47,080 nucleotides of DNA. Source: an uncultured Rhodospirillaceae bacterium. GTDB lineage: Bacteria > Pseudomonadota > Alphaproteobacteria > Rhodospirillales > Magnetospirillaceae. The position numbers were made by a program, and so were the translations under genes. Below the pieces are notes generated by a model. It was not told the origin of the DNA and searched no databases. It worked only from the letters and a program-made list of their open reading frames with translations. Numbering within the stretch: position 1 is the stretch's first letter; each line of letters opens with the position of its first letter. Shown piece after piece: positions 32,759 through 41,387 of the stretch. Location: the NCBI GenBank assembly GCA_903941105.1, contig CAJANL010000001.1, positions 1 through 47,080 on the forward strand, given 5' to 3'.

Positions 32759-34297
32759 GTGTCTAATCCAGTCAAGGCCGCGCTCAAGGCCGGCATTTTC
32801 CGCCTGGAAAGCGCCGCCGATGCGCTGGTTGGGCGCGAAGCCAATCCGCTCTACCACCTGGGCGCCATGTCCTGGTTTTTCTTCTGGGTGGTGGGGGCCA
32901 GCGGCCTCTACCTGTTCATCCCGTATGAGACCAGCGCGGTGCGGGCATGGGACTCCATCGAGTACATCAGCCGGGTTCAGTGGTATTGGGGCGGCATGAT
33001 CCGCGGCCTGCATCGCTATGGTTCGGACGCCATGGTGCTCAGCATGATGATGCATCTGGTGCGCGAATACGCCATGGACCGCTACCACGGCGCCCGCTGG
33101 TTCGCCTGGTTCACCGGCGTGCCGCTGATCTGGATGGTGTTCGCCTCGGGCATCACCGGCTATTGGCTGGTGTGGGACATGCTGGCGCAGTACCTGGCGC
33201 TGGGCACGGCCGAATGGATGGATTGGCTGGGCATCTTCGGGCAGTCCATCGCGCGCAACTTCCTCAATCCCGGCGCGCTGACCGATCGTTTCTTCACCCT
33301 GCTGATCTTCATCCACATCGCGGTGCCGCTGTTCCTGCTGTTCGCCATGTGGATCCACATCCTGCGCATCAACCGCGCCGATGTGAATCCGCCCAAGCAG
33401 CTGGCCATCGGCACCATGATCATGCTGGTGGCGCTGTCGCTGATCCATCCCGCCCAGAGCCACGATTCGGCCAATCTCGGCCTGTCCACCGGGGTGCTGA
33501 ATCCCGACTGGTACTATATGGCCCTCTACCCGGTGTTCGACACCTACGGGCCGGCGGTGGCGTGGGCGGCGGCCATCGGCCTCAGCGTGCTGCTGTCGGT
33601 GATGCCGTGGATGGTGCGATACCGCCGGCCCCAGGCGGCGCGCGTCAGCCCACCCGACTGCAACGGCTGCGGCAATTGCGCCAGCGACTGCCCGTTCGGT
33701 GCGGTGACCATTCGTCCGCGCAGCGACGTTTCGCCCCACCGCGAGATCGCCGTGGTTCAGTCCGAGGTCTGCACCGGCTGTGGCATCTGCGTCGCGTCGT
33801 GCCCGCACAGCAACCCCTTCAACAAGGGGCAGATTTTGAGCACTGGCATCGACTTGCCCAACTTCGCCTTCGACAGCATGCGCAAGCAGGCGGCGGCGCG
33901 GGCGGGGGCGTTGGATACGCCGGTGCGCATCATGGTGTTCGGCTGTGATCACGGTGCCGTCCTCAAGGACATCAAGATGCCGGGCGTCGCCATCATGTCG
34001 CTGCCCTGCTCCGGCATGTTGCCGCCGTCCATGGTGGATTATCTGCTGACCCGCAAGCTGGTGGATGGCGTGATCGTCACCGCCTGCCGTCCCGGCGAGT
34101 GCTTCCACCGCCTCGGCCCCGAGTGGGTGCAGCAGCGGATGGACGGCGAGCGGGTGCCGAAGCTGCGGCGGGCGGTTCCGCGCGACCGCATGCGGGTGAT
34201 CTGGGCGGCGTCGACCGAGACCACGTCCCTGGTTCGCGAGATCGCTGAATTCCGCGAGGAACTGGCTGCCACTCCGGTGAAGGGAGCCGCAGAATGA
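32759..34297 (+). CDS. Cytochrome b / two [4Fe-4S] / MvhD-like fusion protein
   Basis: 512 residues in three parts. Residues 1-290: diheme cytochrome b of bc/b6 type with His85 and His99, His186 and His200 (14 apart in both helices), plus an additional helix pair. Residues 301-348: two [4Fe-4S] motifs, CNGCGNCASDCP and CTGCGICVASCP. Residues 388-475: MvhD/HdrA-associated [2Fe-2S]-like domain with Cys396, Cys417, Cys443 and Cys448 (FGCDHG, LPCSGM, TACRPGEC). It could link quinol or low-potential cytosolic donors to the NOR-like complex. No Rieske protein is present. GTG start at 32759. The stop overlaps the next gene. Confidence 0.8.
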   Translation: MSNPVKAALKAGIFRLESAADALVGREANPLYHLGAMSWFFFWVVGASGLYLFIPYETSAVRAWDSIEYISRVQWYWGGMIRGLHRYGSDAMVLSMMMHLVREYAMDRYHGARWFAWFTGVPLIWMVFASGITGYWLVWDMLAQYLALGTAEWMDWLGIFGQSIARNFLNPGALTDRFFTLLIFIHIAVPLFLLFAMWIHILRINRADVNPPKQLAIGTMIMLVALSLIHPAQSHDSANLGLSTGVLNPDWYYMALYPVFDTYGPAVAWAAAIGLSVLLSVMPWMVRYRRPQAARVSPPDCNGCGNCASDCPFGAVTIRPRSDVSPHREIAVVQSEVCTGCGICVASCPHSNPFNKGQILSTGIDLPNFAFDSMRKQAAARAGALDTPVRIMVFGCDHGAVLKDIKMPGVAIMSLPCSGMLPPSMVDYLLTRKLVDGVIVTACRPGECFHRLGPEWVQQRMDGERVPKLRRAVPRDRMRVIWAASTETTSLVREIAEFREELAATPVKGAAE

Positions 34298-34797
34298 TCA
34301 AGTCCCGCTACATCGTGGGCCAGGTTCTGGCCTATAGCGCCTTCGCCGCCATGGTCGCCTACTTTGCCGAGGCGCCCAGATACGTCCATCACAACCCCGC
34401 CAACGCGCTGGTCAAGCTCAGCGTCACCCATGCCGGGCAACGGGTGGGCGAGTGCAAGGATCGCAGTGCCGAGGAACTGGCCAAGCTGGCGCCCAACATG
34501 CGCACCAAGCAGTCCTGCGGTCGCGAGCGGTCTTCGGTAACGCTGGAAATGGACCTCGACGGCAAGCCGATCTTCGCCCAGACGGCCAAGCCGGCCGGCC
34601 TGTCCGGCGACGGCCGGTCGCGCTTCTACGAAAGCCGCGAGGTGCCGGCCGGCGAGCATCGCATCCATGTCCGGATGCGTGACTCGGGTGCCGCCACCGG
34701 CTTCGACTACGACGTGGTCAAGGTGGTGAAGCTGGCTCCCCGGCAGGTCTTCGTCATCGACTTCGACGACGAGAACAAGGCGATCATATTCGAGTAG
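34294..34797 (+). CDS. Hypothetical membrane-anchored periplasmic protein
   Basis: 167 residues with one N-terminal transmembrane helix (about 7-25) and a predicted beta-rich periplasmic domain with two cysteines (GECKDR, KQSCGRE) that could pair. No family recognised. It overlaps the cytochrome b-ferredoxin fusion by four bases and is followed by a terminator, so it is likely to be an accessory of that complex; position compares with orf1 of norSY-senC clusters but I cannot show homology. Confidence 0.65.
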   Translation: MIKSRYIVGQVLAYSAFAAMVAYFAEAPRYVHHNPANALVKLSVTHAGQRVGECKDRSAEELAKLAPNMRTKQSCGRERSSVTLEMDLDGKPIFAQTAKPAGLSGDGRSRFYESREVPAGEHRIHVRMRDSGAATGFDYDVVKVVKLAPRQVFVIDFDDENKAIIFE

Positions 34798-34802
34798 GCA
34801 GC

Positions 34803-34840
34803 AAACCCCCTTCCCCGTCGAGGGAAGGGGGTTTCCGCTT
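34803..34840 (+). terminator. Rho-independent terminator after the fusion operon
   Basis: Perfect 13-base stem AAACCCCCTTCCC / GGGAAGGGGGTTT with loop CGTCGA, followed by a T-containing tail. It ends the senC/fusion/hypothetical unit; the next gene starts 34 bases on. Confidence 0.85.
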
Positions 34841-34874
34841 TCGTCGGACTGACGGTGACGGTATCTTCCGCCCC

Positions 34875-36218
34875 ATGGACGCTTGGTCACTCACCACACT
34901 CTCTCCCCACCGCCGCACCGAGCTGAAGGGCTGGGCGCTGCTTGCCATCGGCTCGCTGGCCATTGCCGGGCTGCTGGCCCTGGTACTGGGACTGTCGCGC
35001 ACGCCGAAGATCGGCGACTGGTTTCCCTCGGGACAGCACTTCTTCTATCGCGCCCTGGTCACCCATGTGGTGCTGTCGTTCGAGGTCTGGTACCTGGCGG
35101 CGCTGGGGGCCTTGACCGTGCTGGTGGCGCCGGCCGGACCCGCCTGGGTGGGGCGGACGGCACTCGGGCTGGGGATCGGTGGGGTTCTGCTGCTGCTGGT
35201 GCCGGCGCTGGCCGATACCGGTGAGCCGTCGCTCAACAACTATGTGCCGGTGGTGATCCATCCGCTGTTCTACGCCGGCCTGGCCATGCACGCCGCCGGG
35301 GTGGCACTGGCCTGCGGTCGGGTACTGCCGCTGGCCCGCAGCCAACCCGGCCCGGTGGTGTGGGGTATCATCACCGCCGCGGTCGCCTATCTGCTGGCCT
35401 GTTTCTGCTTCTTTCTCGCCTGGGTGCTGATCCCGCCGGCCACCGAGTTGGCGCTGCTCAATGAGCGGTTGTTCTGGGGCGGCGGTCATGTGTTGCAGAT
35501 CGTCAACACCTGCATCGTGATGGTGGCGTGGCAGATGCTGTGCGAGCGTCACGCCGGTGTGGGGCCGTTGTCGCCGATGCTGTCGCGCGCCTGCTTCTCC
35601 GCCCTGCTGCTGTTCGCGCTGGCCTCGCCGGCGATCTACGCCAAGGCCGACGTGCTGGGGCTGGCGCACCGTCAGGCCTTCACCGATTTGCTGTGGTACG
35701 GCCTGCCGTTGCCGCCGCTGGTGATGGGGGCCGGTCTGGCCTTCCGCCTGTTGAAGGGGCGCCGCGACTGGCGCTCGCCGGCCTTCCTGTCGCTGGTGCT
35801 GTCGCTGGTGCTGTTCGGGGTCGGCGGCTTCTTCGGCTTCTTCCTCGGCGTCGCCGACACCCGTACGCCATCGCACTATCATGCCGTCATCGGCGGGGTG
35901 CAGTTGGGCCTGATGGGCGTGTTCCTGGTGGCCTTCCTGCCGGCGGTGGGGCGCTCCATCGGCACCGGACGTGGTGTGCGCTGGCAGTTCCATCTCTACG
36001 GCTGGGGGCAACTGGTGCATGCCCTGGGCTTCTTCATGGCCGGCGCCGCCGGAGTGGCGCGCAAGACCGCCGGGGCGGCGCAGGGGCTGGACAGTGTGTG
36101 GAAGAAGGTGGCCATGGGCGTGGTCGGCATGGGCACCGGCCTGGCGGTGCTGGGAGGCGTGATCTTCGTCTGGATGGTGCTGGCGCGCCTGCTGAAGCGG
36201 GAGCCGCGCGGTGAGTAG
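34875..36218 (+). CDS. Divergent heme-copper subunit I-like protein without CuB His-His pair
   Basis: 447 residues, about 12 membrane helices. Low-spin heme ligands His64 (LVTHVVLS) and His336, high-spin heme ligand His334 (PSHYHAVIG). The CuB helix VI motif is GGGHVLQIVN (His205, Gln208, Asn211), sharing GH-x2-Q-x2-N with the NorY-like protein. The helix VII His-His pair aligns to Ile254-Tyr255, so at most one CuB ligand remains. This is not a normal oxidase nor a standard cNOR. It could be a new NO reductase branch with other metal ligands, or an electron-transfer or NO-binding protein. The end overlaps the CuA-subunit gene. Confidence 0.7.
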   Translation: MDAWSLTTLSPHRRTELKGWALLAIGSLAIAGLLALVLGLSRTPKIGDWFPSGQHFFYRALVTHVVLSFEVWYLAALGALTVLVAPAGPAWVGRTALGLGIGGVLLLLVPALADTGEPSLNNYVPVVIHPLFYAGLAMHAAGVALACGRVLPLARSQPGPVVWGIITAAVAYLLACFCFFLAWVLIPPATELALLNERLFWGGGHVLQIVNTCIVMVAWQMLCERHAGVGPLSPMLSRACFSALLLFALASPAIYAKADVLGLAHRQAFTDLLWYGLPLPPLVMGAGLAFRLLKGRRDWRSPAFLSLVLSLVLFGVGGFFGFFLGVADTRTPSHYHAVIGGVQLGLMGVFLVAFLPAVGRSIGTGRGVRWQFHLYGWGQLVHALGFFMAGAAGVARKTAGAAQGLDSVWKKVAMGVVGMGTGLAVLGGVIFVWMVLARLLKREPRGE

Positions 36219-36693
36219 ACCCCCGGCCAATGGCAATGCGCTGATTCTGCTGTCGACGGCGTTGATCCTGGTGGTGTTGTGGCTGACGACCCCCTATGGC
36301 GAGCCCGCCACCGTGGGAGGCTACGCCGCCGACCTGCCCCAGTTCCGGACCCGGCTAGACGCCCAGGCCGCCGCCTTCGCCACCGGCCGGACGGTGGAGG
36401 GCACCGCCATTCCGCTGGTGCGGCCGCCGGCCGGTGATGTCTATGTACTGGCGCGGCGCTGGGAATTCGAGCCCGCCCTGGAACTGGCGCCGGGCAAGTC
36501 CTATCGTCTGCACATCCTGGCCGAGGATGCCGTGCATAGCGCGGTGGTGGGCAGCACCGAGGTCTTGCTGAGCCCCGATCTGGTGCGGGTGGTGCCGTTG
36601 ACTACCCCGGTCGACGGCAAGGTGCGCCTGCAATGCGGCGAGTATTGCGGCCTCGGCCACACCCGGATGATCGGGACGATCGAGATCCGTTAG
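36211..36693 (+). CDS. CuA-domain subunit II partner of the divergent heme-copper protein
   Basis: 160 residues. One N-terminal helix (about 9-26) and a cupredoxin domain with complete CuA ligands: His109 (EDAVHSAV), Cys142, Cys146 (CGEYCGLGHTRM), His150, Met153. It resembles the subunit at 29497-30042 (shared RPPAGDVYVLAR-type strand). GTG start overlaps the upstream gene by eight bases, so the pair are expressed together. A functional CuA means that electrons are meant to reach the odd subunit I. Its stop overlaps the convergent MBL gene. Confidence 0.8.
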   Translation: MSRPPANGNALILLSTALILVVLWLTTPYGEPATVGGYAADLPQFRTRLDAQAAAFATGRTVEGTAIPLVRPPAGDVYVLARRWEFEPALELAPGKSYRLHILAEDAVHSAVVGSTEVLLSPDLVRVVPLTTPVDGKVRLQCGEYCGLGHTRMIGTIEIR

Positions 36694-38891
36694 CGCCGGT
36701 TCCCGGCGCTGCGGCGCTGGAAGCTCTCGAACAGTTTCCAGTGGACGTTGGGAATGCCGCGCAGCAGGTCGGCCGGCATCGTATATAGCTCGCTGTCCTC
36801 GGTCGCGGTCAGGGTGGTCGAGGCGCAGGTGTGGAACATGGCCGCCTCCTCGCCGAAGAAGTCGCCGGGAAACAGCTTCTCGACCGTCTTGCCGTGGTGG
36901 CGCCGCACCACCTTGCCCGATTTGACCATGCCGATCATGCCCTCGCCGCACTCAACCGGCCTTCCGATGGCGACCTGGCGGGTGGACAGCGCCTTGGCGA
37001 TGGCGTTCAAGGTGCCGGTGGACATGATGCGGCTGAACAGCCAGGTCTTGCTGAGGAACTCCCGGGTCTCCATCAGCCGCGAGATTTCGCCGAACAGGTC
37101 GTGGCGCTGCACGAAGTCGACATAGAGCCGGCATGACATCTCCAGCACCTGGACGAAGCTGACCGCGCGGTAGGTCTCGGAGGGCGGCAGCCCGTGCAGC
37201 CCGGTCAGTTCGCCCAGCAGGGCCCCGGCCGATTGGGCACCGCGGATGTCGTTCTCGCGCGACAGCGTTTCCACCTGGCCGGTCAACAGCAGATAGATGA
37301 CGTCGTGGTCCTGACCTTCCTTGAGCAGTATGGTCTCGGGGTTGAAGGTGAGGACGCGGCCGTTCAGCAGGATGTCGATGTGATCACCCGGCACGGTGGG
37401 GAAATAGTTGCCGAGATGGGCATAGGCCGAGCGGAAGATGAAGTCTCGCAGTGACGGCACCAGTACATCGACGGTGCCGAACGAGGCGCCGGAGCCGATA
37501 CCCTTCTGCTCGTCGGTCAACTTCTGCGAGGTGTGGGCCAGGATGATCTTGGGCGAGGCGTCGTCGCGGAAGTCGTGGGCGTCGCCGTGGATCAGCCCGC
37601 CGCCGATGTCCACCTTCTTGATGTCGGCCGGCTCGGCGTAATCGCGGCGGATCTGCTCGAACCATTCGCGGCTGATCCCGGGTCTGGCGGCATCGTCGGT
37701 GATCATGCCCTCAAGCATCTTCAGCCCGACCACGTCGGCGAAATGGGCATAGCTGCGGTAGCCGCCCTCGGCCAGGGCGCGGAACATGAAGATGGTGGTT
37801 TCCACCGGATGCGGCGAGAAGATGGGCCGCACCTCCAGGCCGCCGACATCGCTCCATTGGCCTATTTCGAGGTCGTGGACCTCGAAATAATCCGAAAAGG
37901 CGTCCTCGTCGATGGACAGCAGTGCCGCCAGCTTCTTGGTGACCGCGGCGCGCACCAGCGGTGCCGCGTAGTATTTGATGCGGCTGTCGGCCTGAATGAG
38001 CGTGGTCAGCCCGGCGAAGTGGTCGTCGTGCGAGTGGGTGTGGAAGATGCCTTCCACCTCGTTGATGCCGATGCCCAGCGCGGTCAGGGTGTGGATCAGG
38101 TTGGGGCCGGCGTCGATCAGGTAGATGCGGCCCTGATAGACCAGCACCGAGCCCATGCTGGGGCGGCGAATATCCCAGCCGTCGCCCTCGCCGGAATGGA
38201 TGACCGAGAAGAACTCGCGGCGGAACTGAAAGGCGCCCAACGGGTAAGGGCACTCGTGCCCCTCCCAGGGCGGCAGGTTGAGGTCGACCGAAACCGTCTC
38301 ACCCTCGAACGCGATCTCGAACACGTTGAGCGCGGTGCGCCTCAGGGTGACGCCGTTGCGGATTTCCACCTCGCCGGCCTCGTCGGACACCTCCAGGCCG
38401 TCCAGCAGTTCGCGCGGGTCCTGGATGCGGCCGAAGGCGAAGCGCAGCTTGAGCCGCATCATGTCGCGGGCGGTGGCGGCATCGACCCCGGCGGCGATGA
38501 TTTCCTCCTCGGACACCAGGCCATAGTTGCCGCGGTAGATGTATTGCATCTGGGCGTCGAGCTGATCGCGCCGCCCGATCAGCAGTGGCTTGGCACCGGT
38601 GTTGTTGCGGTGTCCGGGCAGCAGCATGCCCTGGCGGTAGAACATCTGCAGGATGGGGAATTCCGCCATGTTGCAGAAGGCGCCGTTCTGGATCATCACG
38701 TCGGAGAGCAGCAGGGTATTGGGGCCGGTCTCGAACCTGACCCCGCCTTCCTCGGTCCAGCGGATAATGCCGCGGCGCATCAAGTGTTTGACGGCGTCGG
38801 CGGGGCAGCCGCACAGCAGGCGGAGATCGGCATCGGGGGCTTCCACCCACGTGATGCCGGGTGCGATTTCCAGCTTTTGCAGCTTCCGCAT
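36690..38891 (-). CDS. Metallo-beta-lactamase protein with two cyclic-nucleotide-binding-like domains
   Basis: 733 residues. Unassigned N-terminal part (about 1-235), MBL-fold hydrolase (about 245-480) with the metal motif HTHSHDDH at 284-291 and further His in SPHPVET and HGDAH, then two CNBD-type regions (about 505-610 and 620-715; GDFFGEEAAMFHT in the second). Possibly a metal-dependent hydrolase or flavodiiron-like relative gated by a small ligand. The second CNBD phosphate-binding stretch resembles CRP-like proteins, the first is weaker. Stands alone, convergent with the CuA subunit. Substrate unknown. Confidence 0.7.
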   Translation of the reverse strand: MRKLQKLEIAPGITWVEAPDADLRLLCGCPADAVKHLMRRGIIRWTEEGGVRFETGPNTLLLSDVMIQNGAFCNMAEFPILQMFYRQGMLLPGHRNNTGAKPLLIGRRDQLDAQMQYIYRGNYGLVSEEEIIAAGVDAATARDMMRLKLRFAFGRIQDPRELLDGLEVSDEAGEVEIRNGVTLRRTALNVFEIAFEGETVSVDLNLPPWEGHECPYPLGAFQFRREFFSVIHSGEGDGWDIRRPSMGSVLVYQGRIYLIDAGPNLIHTLTALGIGINEVEGIFHTHSHDDHFAGLTTLIQADSRIKYYAAPLVRAAVTKKLAALLSIDEDAFSDYFEVHDLEIGQWSDVGGLEVRPIFSPHPVETTIFMFRALAEGGYRSYAHFADVVGLKMLEGMITDDAARPGISREWFEQIRRDYAEPADIKKVDIGGGLIHGDAHDFRDDASPKIILAHTSQKLTDEQKGIGSGASFGTVDVLVPSLRDFIFRSAYAHLGNYFPTVPGDHIDILLNGRVLTFNPETILLKEGQDHDVIYLLLTGQVETLSRENDIRGAQSAGALLGELTGLHGLPPSETYRAVSFVQVLEMSCRLYVDFVQRHDLFGEISRLMETREFLSKTWLFSRIMSTGTLNAIAKALSTRQVAIGRPVECGEGMIGMVKSGKVVRRHHGKTVEKLFPGDFFGEEAAMFHTCASTTLTATEDSELYTMPADLLRGIPNVHWKLFESFQRRSAGNRR

Positions 38892-39027
38892 TGAACGTCC
38901 CCCCGGAACCGCTCCTCGCCCCTCTGTGTCTCAGTCTATACCATGGGGATGGCGATGCAATGCTTGCGGATTGGTCTCACGGCAACATCGCTCCCTCTCT
39001 TGCGAGAGCCATGAATGGGGCCGGGCG

Positions 39028-39705
39028 CTATGCGTCCTTCAGCGAGAACCGGATGGGCACCTCGACCGTCGCGGTGACGATGCGGCCCGCCTTGCGGGCG
39101 GGGGCGAAATGCCAGCGCTTGGCGGCCTCCATGGCCGCTTCGTCCAGCGCCGGGTAGCCCGAGCTGCGCTTGACCTGAATGGTGTTGGGGCAGCCGAGTT
39201 CATTGACCTCCACCGCCAGCAGCACCAGCCCTTCCCACCCCTTGCGGCGGGCCAACAGCGGATAAGTCGGGCGCGGCATCTCCACCGGCAAGGGCTGCAC
39301 GTCGGCCGGCGCGGCGGCGACCACCGGCGGCGGTTCCGGTTGCGGCTTGGCCGGGGTGGCGATGGTCCCGGGCGCGGCGGCGGGGGCCGCATCGGCCACC
39401 GGTTGTACCGCCTGCGGCAGCGGCGCAGCCTTCGGCCGAATGGCGGGGGCGCGTGTCGGTGTGGTCTTGGCGGCGACCTGCGGCTGGGGCTGCGGCGGCG
39501 GAGGCTCTTCCCGGGCGGGGGGCGGCGGGGTGAACACGACGGCGATGGCGGCGGCGTCGTCGAGGGTGGGCAGGGCGGCGGGCCATGCCAGCAGCACCGT
39601 CGCCACCGCCAGATGGAGCAGGGCGGCGAATGCCAGCGCGGGGCTCATGCGGTCGGACTGCGAGGGCTGCGGCAGCCCGATGGCGATCAATTCAGCGTTC
39701 GACAT
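39028..39705 (-). CDS. tonB: TonB-family energy transducer
   Basis: 225 residues. One N-terminal membrane helix (about 20-42), a long Pro/Ala-rich periplasmic spacer and a C-terminal TonB fold (about 145-222): PRPTYPLLARRKGWEGLVLL, KRSSGYPALDEAAMEAAKRW. It transmits proton-motive energy to the TonB-dependent receptor of the same operon. ExbB and ExbD are not in the window. It overlaps the end of the thioredoxin-like gene by 14 bases and is the last gene of the unit. Confidence 0.88.
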   Translation of the reverse strand: MSNAELIAIGLPQPSQSDRMSPALAFAALLHLAVATVLLAWPAALPTLDDAAAIAVVFTPPPPAREEPPPPQPQPQVAAKTTPTRAPAIRPKAAPLPQAVQPVADAAPAAAPGTIATPAKPQPEPPPVVAAAPADVQPLPVEMPRPTYPLLARRKGWEGLVLLAVEVNELGCPNTIQVKRSSGYPALDEAAMEAAKRWHFAPARKAGRIVTATVEVPIRFSLKDA

Positions 39706-40177
39706 GGGAGCCTCCCTGACGCACCAGCCAGCCGGCGAGCACCGCTGCGTCCATCGAGCCGGTGAAGGCCTCGACGCTGCCGTCGCGACCGACCATCCGG
39801 GTCATGGGCAGCTCACCGCGCCAGCGCCGGTCGACCTCGAAGCGCAGTCGTTCGGTGAAGGCGTCGGCGAAGGTCCACTGCTCGACGTCGCCCAGACCGT
39901 TGCGGGCCAGAAACGTCTGTTGGCGCGCCGCCTGTTCCGGCGCGTCGGTGGCGACCAGCACCAGGGCCATGCCGGGATTGTCCCGGCGCAGCTTGGTCCA
40001 CTGCGGCATCTCGGCGAGGCAGGGGGCGCAGGTCAGTGACCAGAAATGCACCAGCAGCGGCTTGCCGGCATGGGCGGCGATTAACTCCTGCCAACTGCCG
40101 CGCACGAAGGGGCGCACCTCGGCCAAGGCGCTGCCGGCGGTCAGCAGCAGGATCAGGGTGAGAAGAATGCGCCTCAT
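39692..40177 (-). CDS. Exported TlpA-like thioredoxin
   Basis: 161 residues. Signal peptide (about 1-19), thioredoxin fold with the active site in WSLTCAPCLAEMP. Probably keeps copper-site cysteines reduced or acts on receptor-delivered metal. Start ATG 40177 overlaps the stop of the sialidase-like gene (ATGA), supporting one operon. Confidence 0.8.
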   Translation of the reverse strand: MRRILLTLILLLTAGSALAEVRPFVRGSWQELIAAHAGKPLLVHFWSLTCAPCLAEMPQWTKLRRDNPGMALVLVATDAPEQAARQQTFLARNGLGDVEQWTFADAFTERLRFEVDRRWRGELPMTRMVGRDGSVEAFTGSMDAAVLAGWLVRQGGSHVER

Positions 40178-41385
40178 TTTCCGCCTGCCAGGGCGATCAG
40201 CCGCCAGCCCTCGGCCCGGCTCAGCCAGGACAGCAGCGGCCGCTTGCCGTCGCTGATCAGCAGCGGATGATCCGAGGCGTCCTTGGTTTCGGCGGCGATG
40301 GTCGGCGTGGTCCAGGTCTGGCCGTTGTCGGCAGAAGATTGCATCATCACGGTGGAGCGATCGCCGTCGAATTCCTTCCAGGCCAGCCACAGCCGTGTCC
40401 CCTCGGCCAGCAGCTGCGGGTGCGAGGGGCCGTTGTCGGCGTTGCCGATGGGGCGAGGGGCCGCGAAGGCCTTGCCACCCTCCACCGAGCGGGCGAGAAA
40501 CAGGCCCTGGCGCCGGTTGCCGGCGGTGTACCAGGCGGCCGAGACGCTGCCGTCGGCGGCCACCGCCAAGGCGGGGCCGTGATGCGGGCAGGCGTCGATG
40601 CGCCAGTCGTCCTCGGCGACGCGGACCAGCGGCCCGGCGTGGTCGCGGTCGGTGAAGGCGATCAGGGCATGGTCGCGCACATTGGGGGCGAAGATATGCC
40701 GCCACATCAGCAGCGGCCGCCCTTGCGCGTCGAAGGTCATGGCCACCCGGCAGCATTCGCAGGAATGGTGCTCGGCGATGGCCTGATGGGCGAAGGTGCG
40801 GCCGCCGTCGTCGGACCATGCCACCGTCAGGGCGGCGCCGAAATAGGCCTCGCCCTTGCGCTTGGCGGCGGCGAGGCCGCGTTTGTCGATCCAGGCGAGG
40901 GTGAGCCGACCGCCGGATATCCCCATGGCGGCGAAGCGTTGGCTGGTGGGGTCGTCGGCGATGGCGCGGGCCGGCTCGAAACTGCGGCCGCCATCCAGGG
41001 AGCGGGCCAGCATCAGCCGGCCGCTATAGGCCTTGTCCTGGCGCAAGGCGTAAGCGACGAACACCCGCGGGCCGTCGACCGCCACCACCGGCCGGGCCTC
41101 GCCGGCGTCGTCGATGGCCTCGGGCGCCGGGTTGATCGCCACCGGCGCGGCAAGGGTGGCGCCGCCATCGGTGGACCGGGCCACCATCACCCGCCCGCCC
41201 GCCGACCACGCCAGCACCACCGCGCCGTCGGCGGTGAAGGCGGGCGTCGCCGAGGCGGCGCATTTGAGGGCCGTCTCTTCCGCCGGGCACTCCGCCCGCG
41301 GCGCTGCCGCAGGCTTGTGCTGCGCCAGGGCCGGAGCCGAGAGCAGGGCCAGGACGGCCGCCAGGACGGGGAGACGTCGTCTCAT
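40174..41385 (-). CDS. Exported sialidase-like beta-propeller protein
   Basis: 403 residues with a signal peptide (about 1-21). BNR/Asp-box repeats (STDGGATL, SLDGGRSF, SDDGGRTF, SADNGQTW) indicate a six-bladed propeller. The Cys-rich HHSCECCRVAM and the ACPHHGPAL segments could bind metal. Genuine sialidase catalytic residues are not obvious, so metal handling is more likely than glycoside hydrolysis, given the copper-type neighbours. Two bases separate it from the receptor stop. Confidence 0.72.
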   Translation of the reverse strand: MRRRLPVLAAVLALLSAPALAQHKPAAAPRAECPAEETALKCAASATPAFTADGAVVLAWSAGGRVMVARSTDGGATLAAPVAINPAPEAIDDAGEARPVVAVDGPRVFVAYALRQDKAYSGRLMLARSLDGGRSFEPARAIADDPTSQRFAAMGISGGRLTLAWIDKRGLAAAKRKGEAYFGAALTVAWSDDGGRTFAHQAIAEHHSCECCRVAMTFDAQGRPLLMWRHIFAPNVRDHALIAFTDRDHAGPLVRVAEDDWRIDACPHHGPALAVAADGSVSAAWYTAGNRRQGLFLARSVEGGKAFAAPRPIGNADNGPSHPQLLAEGTRLWLAWKEFDGDRSTVMMQSSADNGQTWTTPTIAAETKDASDHPLLISDGKRPLLSWLSRAEGWRLIALAGGK

Positions 41386-41387
41386 GG

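Noticed and set aside
37533-38894. 453-codon plus-strand ORF over the MBL gene
   Set aside because: Shadow frame without motifs.
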